Below are positions 43,721 through 51,268 of a DNA stretch of 64,000 nucleotides, in pieces. Under the pieces are notes generated by a model. It saw nothing but the letters and a program-made list of their open reading frames with translations. It did not search any database and was not told the origin of the DNA. Source of the stretch: an uncultured Collinsella sp. (GTDB lineage Bacteria > Actinomycetota > Coriobacteriia > Coriobacteriales > Coriobacteriaceae). Location: positions 248,001 through 312,000 of the forward strand of contig CALJMO010000052.1 of NCBI GenBank assembly GCA_937982065.1, written 5' to 3'. Within the stretch, counting starts at the first letter, position 1. Each line of letters starts with the position of its first letter. Position numbers and translations under genes: made by a program.

Positions 43721-43780
43721 TGCTATATCTCACTATATTTTGCTATATCTTGCTATACTTTGCTATATCTTGCTATATCT
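43721..43780 (+). promoter_or_regulatory. Six in-phase 10-bp repeats (TGCTATATCT) before an AAA ATPase gene
   Basis: Six consecutive 10-mers: TGCTATATCT, CACTATATTT, TGCTATATCT, TGCTATACTT, TGCTATATCT, TGCTATATCT. The array ends 18 nt before the start codon of the next gene. The 10-bp period puts each TATAT on the same face of the helix. It resembles an operator or iteron array. Confidence 0.7.
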
Positions 43781-43798
43781 TGAGCAAAGGTGGCTCAC

Positions 43799-44890
43799 AT
43801 GCAAACAAACCCTTTTAAGCCCACAGCAGGTAAAACACCTCCCACGATTATCGGCCGCGAAGATGTACTTGAAGAATTCAGTGAAGGCCTCACCAACGGG
43901 CCTGGTGCCCCTGGGCGCCTAATGCGCATAGCCGGCGTCCGTGGAACGGGCAAGACGGTCCTCCTTGACGAGTGCTCACGTTTGGCGCAAAGCCGTGGCT
44001 GGACGGTCATAAAAGAGGTCGCAACCGAGGGACTTTGCCAGCGCATTCTCGAACAGCTGCAGCCCAAATTCCAGGCCAAACACGCCAGATTTGAGCCCAC
44101 CGTAGCTGGCATATCCATCGGCAGCATAGATATTGAGCGAATCGGCCCATCGCTACGCGACGCCATGAGACAGACAATATCCAAGAATGGAAATGGCCTG
44201 CTCATCACTCTCGACGAGGTTCAAGACGCAGAGCTCGATGAGGTCCGAACGCTCTCCATTGCGATTCAGCAGGTTATCGGCGAAGACCTTGATATCGCCT
44301 TTGTTTTTGCTGGGCTGCCTTCGATGATTGAAAGCATCATCAACGGAAAGACACTTACGTTTTTGCGTCGTGCCCTCCCCTTTGATCTGAAGGCTGTGGC
44401 AGTAACCGAAGTGTCGTACTCCCTCGAGGAAACCATTGAAGCGTCTGGCATGGAGTTGCAGCCAGGTATTGCCGGCCAACTTGCCGAGGCAACGCAAGGC
44501 TATCCTTTCATGATCCAACTCGTTGGATACTACGCATGGCAGCTAGCAAGACGTGCACATACAGCGATTATTGGAGAAGAAGAAGCCGAGCGTGGCATTG
44601 CAACGGCACGCGAACGCTTCTGCGCCATGGTGATTGAGCCCGCGCTGCAGCGCATTCCGCCCACGTGCATCGCTTATCTGCTGAGCATGGCGTCTTTGGG
44701 GCAGACGAGCTCGACCAGCATGGTTGCCGATGCCCTAAACAAAACGCCTCAACAGGTGAGCTCCGTCCGCAGCCGCCTGTTAAGAGAATCGATTATCGAG
44801 GCTCCTTCGTACGGCAAGGTCTCATTTGCCATCCCCTACATGCGCGACTACCTCTACGAGCACAAAGCCGAACTGGAAGTTGAACTGTAG
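43799..44890 (+). CDS. AAA+ ATPase (AAA_16/Orc-like) of unknown function
   Basis: A 363-residue protein with Walker A GVRGTGKTVLLDE, Walker B LLITLDEVQDAEL, a sensor region (FVFAGLPSMIES) and a C-terminal helical/winged-helix segment (LNKTPQQVSSVRSRLLRESIIEA). This is the Orc/MalT-like AAA type often found alone in accessory regions. AAAGGTGG before ATG 43799 favours it over GTG 43790. It is preceded by a phased repeat array and followed by a strong terminator, so it forms its own unit, perhaps acquired. Function cannot be assigned. Confidence 0.75.
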   Translation: MQTNPFKPTAGKTPPTIIGREDVLEEFSEGLTNGPGAPGRLMRIAGVRGTGKTVLLDECSRLAQSRGWTVIKEVATEGLCQRILEQLQPKFQAKHARFEPTVAGISIGSIDIERIGPSLRDAMRQTISKNGNGLLITLDEVQDAELDEVRTLSIAIQQVIGEDLDIAFVFAGLPSMIESIINGKTLTFLRRALPFDLKAVAVTEVSYSLEETIEASGMELQPGIAGQLAEATQGYPFMIQLVGYYAWQLARRAHTAIIGEEEAERGIATARERFCAMVIEPALQRIPPTCIAYLLSMASLGQTSSTSMVADALNKTPQQVSSVRSRLLRESIIEAPSYGKVSFAIPYMRDYLYEHKAELEVEL

Positions 44891-44910
44891 AAACGGCAAC
44901 TGCCCTGCAA

Positions 44911-45027
44911 GACGAAAACCGTTCCAGGAGTACTTCTTTGCCAACGCCACCGACGAGGCCATCATCGCCAAGGTCAAGGAGCTCCTGGGCCCTAATCGGA
45001 CTATCTGCGCCTTCCCGTCGAACGCAA
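44911..45027 (+). pseudogene. Orphan gene tail (EYFFANATDEAIIAKVKELLG)
   Basis: After the ATPase stop, another frame reads FQEYFFANATDEAIIAKVKE then LLGPNRTICAFPSNASG with almost only G/C-ending codons, like a well-expressed gene, but no start. It is probably the 3' remnant of a gene whose main part was replaced. It is the third such tail in the window, unrelated to the other two. Confidence 0.4.
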
Positions 45028-45066
45028 GCGGCGGCTGCCCAACACACAGGGCAGCCGCCGCTTTTT
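45028..45066 (+). terminator. Strong rho-independent terminator
   Basis: 13-bp perfect stem GCGGCGGCTGCCC/GGGCAGCCGCCGC followed by TTTTT on the plus strand. Confidence 0.9.
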
Positions 45067-45092
45067 GCAATCGATTGGTGCAAAGGGGTTGA

Positions 45093-47042
45093 CTAGAGTT
45101 CGCAGGCAACCTTGTAGCCGTCGCCGATGGCGTCGCGAATGTTGCCGCACTTGTTGGCGTCACCCAACACGTGGGTGGCAACACCGGCAGCGGCAAGGTC
45201 GTCGGCCAACTTGGTATTGGGACGATAGCCCATGGCAAGCACCAGCGTATCGGCATCGGCGATGGTGTGGACCTCGCCATCCTTCTCGTAGCTGATGGCG
45301 TCCTCGGTAATCTCGGTCACCTTGGCCTCGGTCAGCACGTGAACGCCCTTTGAGAGCATGCGCGTGATGAGCACCGCGCGACCGGCGCCGCCCTCGTTGG
45401 CGGCGAGCGTCTTGGTCATCTCGATAACGGTGACATCGCGATTGGCCGGCGACAAGTCGTTGACCAGCGGGGCCAGGTAATCTGCCGTCTCGCAGCCAAC
45501 GGTGCCGCCGCCCACAATGACGATCTTCTTGCCCGGGAAAGCCTTGCCACCCAGCAGGTCGTCAGCCGTCATAACCTGCTTAAAGCCCTGCATGAAAGCC
45601 GGAGCGATGGGCTCGGCGCCATAAGCCAGGACAACCTCGTAGCCCGCGTAGTCACGCTGAATGTCCTCGGCAGTAAGCTCGGTGCCAAATATGCACTTCA
45701 CGCCCGCCTCGGCCAGACGACGGTACTGATACTTGATCACGCGGGTGAGCTCCTGCTTTGCCGGCGGAACGGCCGCGATGCGCATCTCGCCGCCCGGTTC
45801 GTCCTGCTTGTCCACGAGCACCACGTTGTGGCCGCGCTTGGCGGCAATGTAGGCTGCCTCCATGCCCGCAGGACCGGCGCCCACAACCAGTACGTTCTTG
45901 GCCTCGGCGGCAGGCTCGTAGCCGGCCTCGTCGCGCTCAACATCGGGGTTGACGGTGCAGGAGATGCGCTTGCCAAACATAATGCCGTTCAGGCAGCGCA
46001 GGCAGCCAATGCAGGGGCGGATGTCGTCGGCGTTGCCGGCAGCGGCCTTGTTGCAGAACTCGGCATCGCACAGATTGGCGCGGCCCATCATGCAGATGTC
46101 GGCAGCACCGTCCTCGATCAGCTCCTCGGCAATCCAGGCCTCGTTGATGCGGCCGACGGTGGCGACGGGAATGTTGACGTGCTTTTTAATCTCGCGCGAG
46201 CAGGCGGCATGCGAGGCCTGCTGCGTACCGGCGGCGGGAATCGCGGAGCCGCGCTTGATGGTGGTACCGCCCGACACGTGAATCATGTCGACGCCGGCCT
46301 TCTCCAGGCGACGTGAGACGTAGATCATGTCGTTGAGGGTCAGGCCGCCATCGGTGTACTCATCGCCCGAGATGCGAACGTCGATGATAAAGTCCTTGCC
46401 GCAGCGCTCGCGAATCTCGGCGATGACCTCAAGCAAGAAGCGCATACGAGCGTCGAGCGAGCCGCCGTACTCATCGGTACGCTTGTTATAGAGCGGGGTC
46501 AAAAAGCCGCCGAGCATGCCGTGAGCGTGTGCCGCATGGACTTCAACGCCATCGACACCGGCCTTCTGCATACGCACGGCAGCGTCGCCAAACTGATGCG
46601 TGAGCTCGTGAATCTCATCGACCGTGATAGGACGCGGTGCCTCGCGGGCATAGGACGGGCCCACAAAGGACGGAGCGATCAGGCGCGGCGTGCCCGGAAT
46701 GTTAAAGGCCATGTAGGCGGGATGGAAGAGCTGCGGCATGATCTTGCAGCCATACTCGTGGACGGCCGCGGCGAGCTTTTCCCAGCCGGGGATAAACGTG
46801 TCGTCGTAGCAGCACATGTCACCCGGCAGATAGGTATAGGTGGGCTCGACCGTCACGACCTCGGTAATGATGAGGCCCACGCCGCCCTTGGCGCGGGCAC
46901 GGTAATGATCGACCAAGTCGTCAGTCACATAGCCATGATCGGCCAGGTTGGTGGACACCGGCGGCATAAAGACGCGGTTCTTGACCTCGGTCGTACCGAC
47001 CTTGATCGGGCTAAAGAGCATTGGATAGGCGGAGGACTCCAT
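45093..47042 (-). CDS. Old-yellow-enzyme-type FMN/4Fe-4S/FAD NADH oxidoreductase
   Basis: A 649-residue flavoprotein of the 2,4-dienoyl-CoA reductase / BaiCD-BaiH / enoate reductase group. The N-terminal TIM barrel binds FMN (LFSPIKVGTTEVKNRVFMPP, HAAHAHGMLGGFLTPLYNKR). The Cys cluster CIGCLRCLNGIMFGKRISC binds 4Fe-4S. The C-terminal FAD (VLVVGAGPAGMEAAYIAAKRG) and NAD (IVIVGGGTVGCETADYLA) domains follow. These enzymes reduce activated C=C bonds; the substrate (fatty enoates, bile acid intermediates, others) cannot be decided. AAAGGAATC precedes the ATG. It is monocistronic. Confidence 0.88.
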   Translation of the reverse strand: MESSAYPMLFSPIKVGTTEVKNRVFMPPVSTNLADHGYVTDDLVDHYRARAKGGVGLIITEVVTVEPTYTYLPGDMCCYDDTFIPGWEKLAAAVHEYGCKIMPQLFHPAYMAFNIPGTPRLIAPSFVGPSYAREAPRPITVDEIHELTHQFGDAAVRMQKAGVDGVEVHAAHAHGMLGGFLTPLYNKRTDEYGGSLDARMRFLLEVIAEIRERCGKDFIIDVRISGDEYTDGGLTLNDMIYVSRRLEKAGVDMIHVSGGTTIKRGSAIPAAGTQQASHAACSREIKKHVNIPVATVGRINEAWIAEELIEDGAADICMMGRANLCDAEFCNKAAAGNADDIRPCIGCLRCLNGIMFGKRISCTVNPDVERDEAGYEPAAEAKNVLVVGAGPAGMEAAYIAAKRGHNVVLVDKQDEPGGEMRIAAVPPAKQELTRVIKYQYRRLAEAGVKCIFGTELTAEDIQRDYAGYEVVLAYGAEPIAPAFMQGFKQVMTADDLLGGKAFPGKKIVIVGGGTVGCETADYLAPLVNDLSPANRDVTVIEMTKTLAANEGGAGRAVLITRMLSKGVHVLTEAKVTEITEDAISYEKDGEVHTIADADTLVLAMGYRPNTKLADDLAAAGVATHVLGDANKCGNIRDAIGDGYKVACEL

Positions 47043-47144
47043 GCGGGATTCCTTTCATTTGAGCCGCTAGGCGGCAGTTGCTGACGTACCTATCGTACCA
47101 GCAACTGCCGTATCCGCAGTCAAACATGCCCAAACGCCGGTCGG

Positions 47145-47345
47145 CTAATGAATACCGCGGCCCAAGTCTTCGGCGATTTTGTCCACGCCCTTAAGTGCGG
47201 CGCACGTCTTTTTGTTGGAGCAATGCCCCGTGCAAACGCCACCCTGAGCGCAGTCAGCGCAGGTGCCCTTGCGGTAGATGCGCACGCATACCGCGACAAA
47301 CGCAATACCGATAACAGCCAGTACAACAATATCGATAGGTGCCAT
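47145..47345 (-). CDS. FeoB-associated Cys-rich membrane protein
   Basis: A 66-residue protein with one membrane helix (IDIVVLAVIGIAFVAVCVRI), then a Cys-rich stretch GTCADCAQGGVCTGHCSNKKTC and a polar end. This is the pattern of the small proteins found with FeoB in many Gram-positives, thought to help Fe(II) uptake. GAGGAGG is the ribosome site. It is separated from feoB by a terminator, so it may have its own promoter; AGTTAACC (47360-47367) lies there. Confidence 0.85.
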   Translation of the reverse strand: MAPIDIVVLAVIGIAFVAVCVRIYRKGTCADCAQGGVCTGHCSNKKTCAALKGVDKIAEDLGRGIH

Positions 47346-47359
47346 AGCAAGCCTCCTCT

Positions 47360-47367
47360 AGTTAACC
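47360..47367 (-). promoter_or_regulatory. AGTTAACC motif before the FeoB-associated gene
   Basis: AGTTAACCAT, 15 nt upstream of the start codon, resembles words at the feoA, P1B ATPase and ABC exporter promoters. It may be a metalloregulator site. Confidence 0.35.
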
Positions 47368-47458
47368 ATCACTTACTTTACCCCATTCTCCACCTACCAA
47401 AAAGGGACAGGTTTGTTTTGGTCGGTTTTATCTGCGGAAACGCCACATCTCCCCCACC

Positions 47459-47491
47459 AAAAAGCCCGAGTGTCGCTGGGACACCCGGGCT
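47459..47491 (-). terminator. Terminator of the feo operon
   Basis: AGCCCGGGTGTC/GACACTCGGGCT stem (one G-T pair) followed on the minus strand by TTTTTGG, 29 nt after the feoB stop. Confidence 0.85.
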
Positions 47492-47520
47492 CGTGGAAAG
47501 GGGTTAATCCTTATTCGGAC

Positions 47521-49848
47521 TTAAGCGGAAACTGCGGCGGAAGCAGTGTTGGTCTCGTCCTCGTCGGTCCATGCATGCTTGGGCATGGGACGGAAGATCT
47601 GGAAGAGCATCGCAACCAGCAGCACGATGGCCACAATCGTCCAGATACCAAACTGTCCAAGAACAAGCAAGTTGTAGAACTGGTTGATGAACAGGCCGAT
47701 CACCCAAGCGAAGGCGCACTCGTAACCGATGGCGATCGCAGTCCACTTGCCGGAATCCATCTGGTTGCGGATGGTGCCAATGGCGGCAAAGCACGGAGCG
47801 CACAGCAGGTTGAAGGCGCCGAAGGCAACGCAAGCGCCCATGGTGGGGAACATGCCGGCAAACGCGGTCCACAGGCTCGGGTCGGTCTCGCCCGCGTCGG
47901 CGACGGACAGCAGCGAGCCGGCGGTGGCGACGACGTTCTCCTTGGCGACGAGGCCAGAGACGGACAGTGCTGTTGCCTGCCAGGTGCTAAAGCCGAGCGG
48001 GGCGAAGATCCAGGCGATCAGGTTGCCGAGCATGGCAAGCACGGAGTAGTCCATGAACTCCTCGGGGATGCCGTCCATCGCAGGCAGGAAGCCAAAGGAA
48101 CCGTTGTAGCTACCAAAGTTGGACAGGAACCAAACCACAACAGTGGAGGCAAAGATGACCGTGCCGGCCTTCTTGATAAAGGCCCAGCAGCGCTCCCACA
48201 CGTGCAGCGCCCAAGAGCGGATCGCCGGGAAGTGGTAGGCAGGAAGCTCCATGACAAACGGTGTCGGGCGACCGGCGAAGAGCTTGGTCTTCTTGAGCAT
48301 GAGGCCCGAGGCGATGACGGCAAAGACGCCCAGGAAGTAGAAGAGCGGGCTGATCCACGCGGCGGTGGTGGAAGAATCGCCGATGATGGAACCCATGAGC
48401 AGGGCGATGATCGGCAGCTTGGCACCACAGGGAATGAACGTGGTGGTCATGACCGTCATGCGGCGGTCCTTCTCGTTCTCGATGGTCTTGGTAGCCATGA
48501 CGCCGGGAACGCCGCAGCCTGAGGACACGAGCATGGGGATGAAGGACTTACCGGACAGGCCAAAGCGGCGGAACACGCGGTCCATGATGAAGGCGACGCG
48601 GGCCATATAGCCGCAGTCCTCCAAGAAGGACAGCATGACGAACAGCAGGAACATCTGCGGCACAAAGCCGAAGATGGCGCCCAGGCCGCCGACGATGCCG
48701 TCGCAGACCAGCGAATCGACCAGGCCACCGTCCTCGGTGCCGCCCGCCACAAGGGCGTCGTGGACCATGGTGGTAATACCCGGGACATAGGGGCCGTACT
48801 GTGCCGGGTCGACCGAGTCGGCATTGTCACCCGCAGCCTCGACGGCCACGTCGTAGGCGTCGCGACCCTGGCCGAGCACATACCAACCGTCGGTACCGAA
48901 GAGCTGGTCGTTGGTGAAGTCGGTCACCGTGCCGCCCAAGGTAGAAACGGCGATGTAGTACACGCAGAACATGATGACCACAAAGATCGGCAGGCCCAGG
49001 ATACGGTTGGTAACCACGCGGTCGATCTTCTCGGAGGTGCTCATCTTGGCCGGAGCCTTAGTGAGGCACTCATCGATGATGTGCGCGATGACGCCATAGC
49101 GCTCACCGGTGATGATGGACTCGGCATCGTCGTCGCAGTCCTGCTCGCACTGGGCGACCAGCTCCTCCACGCGAGCAGCCTTCTCCTTAGTGAGGTTGAT
49201 GAGCTTGCAGGCGTCCGCGTCGCGCTCGAACAGCTTGACGGCGTAATAGCGGCGCTTGTTAGCGGGAACGCTCGCAGGCAGATTGTTTTCGATGTGGTCA
49301 AGAACGTCCTCGATGGAGGAATCGAACTTGTGCTCCGGCACCTGGCCCTTGGAAGCAGCAGACTTCTTGACCTGCTCGAACAGCTCCTTGATACCCTTGT
49401 TCTTAAGAGCCGAGATCATCATGACCGGGCAGCCGAGCTTCTTGGAGAGCTTGTCCGTGTCGATCTTGTCGCCGTTCTTCTCGACCAAGTCGGCCATGTT
49501 GAGGGCAACAACCACGGGCAGGCCGGTCTCGATAACCTGAAGCGCCAGGTACAGGTTACGCTCGAGGTTGGTGGCATCGACAACTTGGACGACAACATCG
49601 GGCTCGCCGCTCATGAGGTAATCGCGCGAGCATTGCTCCTCGGGGCTGTAGGGGGAAAGCGAGTAGATGCCAGGGAGGTCCGTGATGGTAACGTTCTTGT
49701 CGCTTAGGAGCTTGGCTTCCTTTTTCTCAACCGTGACGCCGGGCCAGTTGCCAACGTAGCCGTTGGCGCCGGTGATCAGGTTGAAAAGCGTGGTCTTGCC
49801 GCAGTTGGGGTTACCCGCCAGCGCGACATGGATCTGAGAATCCGCCAT
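47521..49848 (-). CDS. feoB: Ferrous iron transporter FeoB
   Basis: A 775-residue Fe(II) permease. The N-terminal G domain has G1 GNPNCGKTT, G3 DLPGIYSL and G4 NMAD, followed by a helical regulator domain. The membrane part has Gate-type segments, with the conserved Cys in SSGCGVPGVMATKTI and FIPCGAKLP. AAGGATTG precedes the ATG. It is encoded after two feoA genes, with a separate dyad (49924-49943) in the gap, so it may also be expressed alone. Confidence 0.95.
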   Translation of the reverse strand: MADSQIHVALAGNPNCGKTTLFNLITGANGYVGNWPGVTVEKKEAKLLSDKNVTITDLPGIYSLSPYSPEEQCSRDYLMSGEPDVVVQVVDATNLERNLYLALQVIETGLPVVVALNMADLVEKNGDKIDTDKLSKKLGCPVMMISALKNKGIKELFEQVKKSAASKGQVPEHKFDSSIEDVLDHIENNLPASVPANKRRYYAVKLFERDADACKLINLTKEKAARVEELVAQCEQDCDDDAESIITGERYGVIAHIIDECLTKAPAKMSTSEKIDRVVTNRILGLPIFVVIMFCVYYIAVSTLGGTVTDFTNDQLFGTDGWYVLGQGRDAYDVAVEAAGDNADSVDPAQYGPYVPGITTMVHDALVAGGTEDGGLVDSLVCDGIVGGLGAIFGFVPQMFLLFVMLSFLEDCGYMARVAFIMDRVFRRFGLSGKSFIPMLVSSGCGVPGVMATKTIENEKDRRMTVMTTTFIPCGAKLPIIALLMGSIIGDSSTTAAWISPLFYFLGVFAVIASGLMLKKTKLFAGRPTPFVMELPAYHFPAIRSWALHVWERCWAFIKKAGTVIFASTVVVWFLSNFGSYNGSFGFLPAMDGIPEEFMDYSVLAMLGNLIAWIFAPLGFSTWQATALSVSGLVAKENVVATAGSLLSVADAGETDPSLWTAFAGMFPTMGACVAFGAFNLLCAPCFAAIGTIRNQMDSGKWTAIAIGYECAFAWVIGLFINQFYNLLVLGQFGIWTIVAIVLLVAMLFQIFRPMPKHAWTDEDETNTASAAVSA

Positions 49849-49923
49849 TCAATCCTTCTTCCTTGTGTGCCTGCGCTGCTTTCTCCGCGCAGGCTGGATA
49901 ATGTGCTTCAAAGATGCTGCATT

Positions 49924-49943
49924 AAGTTAGAAATACCTAACTT
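49924..49943 (-). promoter_or_regulatory. AAGTTAG/CTAACTT dyad before feoB
   Basis: Perfect 7-bp arms with a 6-nt centre, 75 nt upstream of feoB. The half-site resembles those of DtxR/IdeR-type iron repressors and the AGTTA words at other transport promoters here. Confidence 0.5.
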
Positions 49944-49971
49944 TATCTGCAGAAATATACGCCGCGAGCCC

Positions 49972-50193
49972 TTACTGGACCTCGACGACGGCCGCCTCCT
50001 CCTTGCGGATGGAAAGCTCGTAGCCGCGCACGTTGATCTCGACCGGATCACCGAGCGGTGCAACCTTCACGACCTTGAACGAAGTGCCCTTGATGAGCCC
50101 CAAGTCCATAAGGTGGCGGCGAAGCGCACCCTCACCGTGAAGCTTGACGATGGTAGAGCTCTCGCCCACCTTAACGTCACCCAACGTCTTCAT
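49972..50193 (-). CDS. feoA: FeoA-domain protein (second)
   Basis: A 73-residue SH3-like FeoA: KTLGDVKVGESSTIVKLHGEGALRRHLMDLGLIKGTSFKVVKVAPLGDPVEINVRGYELSIRKEEAA covers the whole family. FeoA is a cytosolic partner of FeoB needed for Fe(II) uptake. GGGGGACAAGAGG lies before the ATG. It lies between the first feoA and feoB. Confidence 0.93.
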   Translation of the reverse strand: MKTLGDVKVGESSTIVKLHGEGALRRHLMDLGLIKGTSFKVVKVAPLGDPVEINVRGYELSIRKEEAAVVEVQ

Positions 50194-50232
50194 CCTCTTG
50201 TCCCCCTTTCGGTTTTTATGAAATGCTGCTGA

Positions 50233-50475
50233 CTAACCGACGGTCATGATGTGCATGGCAACCTTGGAATCGATGCCAAAGCGTGCGCCCAGCACCGTGA
50301 CGATGATATTGGCACCACTCGAGCTCACCACGTGGATTTCGTTGCCCTCGACAAAGCCGAGGTCCTTGAGGTGGTGTTTCATGTCCTCATTGCCCTTTAC
50401 ACGAGACACGCGCACGGTTTCGCCCGCTTTTACCATCGAAAGCGGCATGGCCGGCATCTGCGGTCCGCAAGACAT
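50233..50475 (-). CDS. feoA: FeoA-domain protein (first)
   Basis: An 80-residue FeoA paralogue (PLSMVKAGETVRVSRVKGNEDMKHHLKDLGFVEGNEIHVVSSSGANIIVTVLGARFGIDSKVAMHIMT). It is only moderately similar to the second copy, so this is an old duplication; feoA-feoA-feoB operons are known in Firmicutes and Actinobacteria. TAGGAG lies before the ATG. It is first in the operon, behind a large inverted repeat. Confidence 0.93.
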   Translation of the reverse strand: MSCGPQMPAMPLSMVKAGETVRVSRVKGNEDMKHHLKDLGFVEGNEIHVVSSSGANIIVTVLGARFGIDSKVAMHIMTVG

Positions 50476-50517
50476 GAGTTGCTCCTAACGTCAGTTCGTC
50501 CTCAACATCGACGCGAT

Positions 50518-50571
50518 AAAAGTTAACCACGTCTATGTTCGCTTTAGTAAACTAGCACGTGGTTAACTTTT
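50518..50571 (-). promoter_or_regulatory. 15-bp inverted repeat upstream of feoA
   Basis: AAAAGTTAACCACGT (50518-50532) and ACGTGGTTAACTTTT (50557-50571) are perfectly complementary, 24 nt apart. They lie 43 nt upstream of the first feoA. Each arm holds AGTTAACC. The array is likely a paired operator for an iron regulator. Confidence 0.65.
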
Positions 50572-50617
50572 TGGAAAGGGTCCCTATTCAGATTTCGAAA
50601 AAGTTTCCTATACGAAA

Positions 50618-50654
50618 CAAAAAGGCGCGGCAAAGGACCATCCTTTACCGCGCC
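50618..50654 (-). terminator. Terminator of the HPr-like gene
   Basis: 14-bp stem GGCGCGGCAAAGGA/TCCTTTACCGCGCC (one mismatch) followed on the minus strand by TTTTTGTTTCG. Confidence 0.85.
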
Positions 50655-50663
50655 CTATCATGC

Positions 50664-50912
50664 TTAGAGCGAGAGATTTCTGATCGATGTGACACAGGAG
50701 GCCTCATCCACGCCCGAAACGCGGAACACGATGTCCTCGCCACATTCGCCACAGAGTGCCATGAGCCCTATAACGTCGCGGCCATCGACATGACGATTGC
50801 CAATCGAAACCGACACGTCACTACGATGCTTGGCGATAATGTCATAAAGCAGCGCAACCGGGCGGGCATGCAATCCCAACGGATCTTTAATCGTCTTCGT
50901 AAATTCGACCAT
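50664..50912 (-). CDS. HPr-family phosphocarrier with Asp at position 46
   Basis: An 82-residue HPr-fold protein: MVEFTKTIKDPLGLHARPVA has the phosphorylatable His15. At position 46, where Gram-positive HPr carries the regulatory Ser (K-S-I), this protein has Asp (GRDVIGLMAL). HPr passes phosphate from EI to PTS EIIs; Ser46 phosphorylation controls CcpA in Firmicutes. GGGAGGGG precedes the ATG at 50912, which puts His exactly at 15. No ptsI is adjacent, so it may be a general HPr or an HPr-like regulator. Confidence 0.85.
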   Translation of the reverse strand: MVEFTKTIKDPLGLHARPVALLYDIIAKHRSDVSVSIGNRHVDGRDVIGLMALCGECGEDIVFRVSGVDEASCVTSIRNLSL

Positions 50913-50998
50913 GTCCCCTCCCACGACATCGCACATTCGGCCGGCAAACCCAGCCACGTGGTAGCTATTGTAGCGTTAGATGCTTGTTGAGGGCGGGA

Positions 50999-51172
50999 CG
51001 GAAATCGCATCCCATTTCGAGCGTCAATGATGGGACACAGTTTCCGCCAGAAGGCTCAACCGGAAAGTGCGACCCGTTATTTGGCTGGATTCTGGGACGC
51101 AGTTTCCGCTGAGCGACCCTGGCGGAAAGTACATCCCATTCTGGACGCAAATTCCGGGACGCAGTTTCCTCG
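50999..51172. repeat. 62-bp tandem hairpin array between the HPr-like gene and aspS
   Basis: GGGAC(A/G)CAGTTTCC begins units at 51031, 51093 and 51155, exactly 62 bp apart. Each unit pairs GGGA...GTTTCCGC with GCGGAAA...TCCC further on. A half unit precedes the first. No gene lies in 50958-51214. Confidence 0.75.
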
Positions 51173-51214
51173 ACGTCCGGTCACCCCATGCCCTCACAAC
51201 CTCGGCGCATAAAA

Positions 51215-51245
51215 AACGAGGGAAGGCACGCGTCCTTCCCTCGTT
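51215..51245 (-). terminator. Terminator of aspS
   Basis: Perfect 12-bp stem AACGAGGGAAGG/CCTTCCCTCGTT followed on the minus strand by TTTTTTATG, 24 nt after the stop. Confidence 0.9.
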
Positions 51246-51268
51246 ACGGGCAATATGTAGCCGCTTGC

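Noticed and set aside
43721..43780. CRISPR or plasmid origin iterons
   Set aside because: The repeats are only 10 bp without spacers, and no Rep protein is encoded; a replication origin is unsupported, so they are reported as a regulatory array.
43542..43922. Open frame translating the TATATC repeats (YFAISHYILLYLAILCYILLYL)
   Set aside because: The hydrophobic peptide arises only from the 10-bp repeats, overlaps the AAA gene in another frame and has no ribosome site.
50999..51172. CRISPR array
   Set aside because: Units are 62 bp, imperfect and contiguous hairpins; there are no identical repeats with unique spacers and no cas genes.
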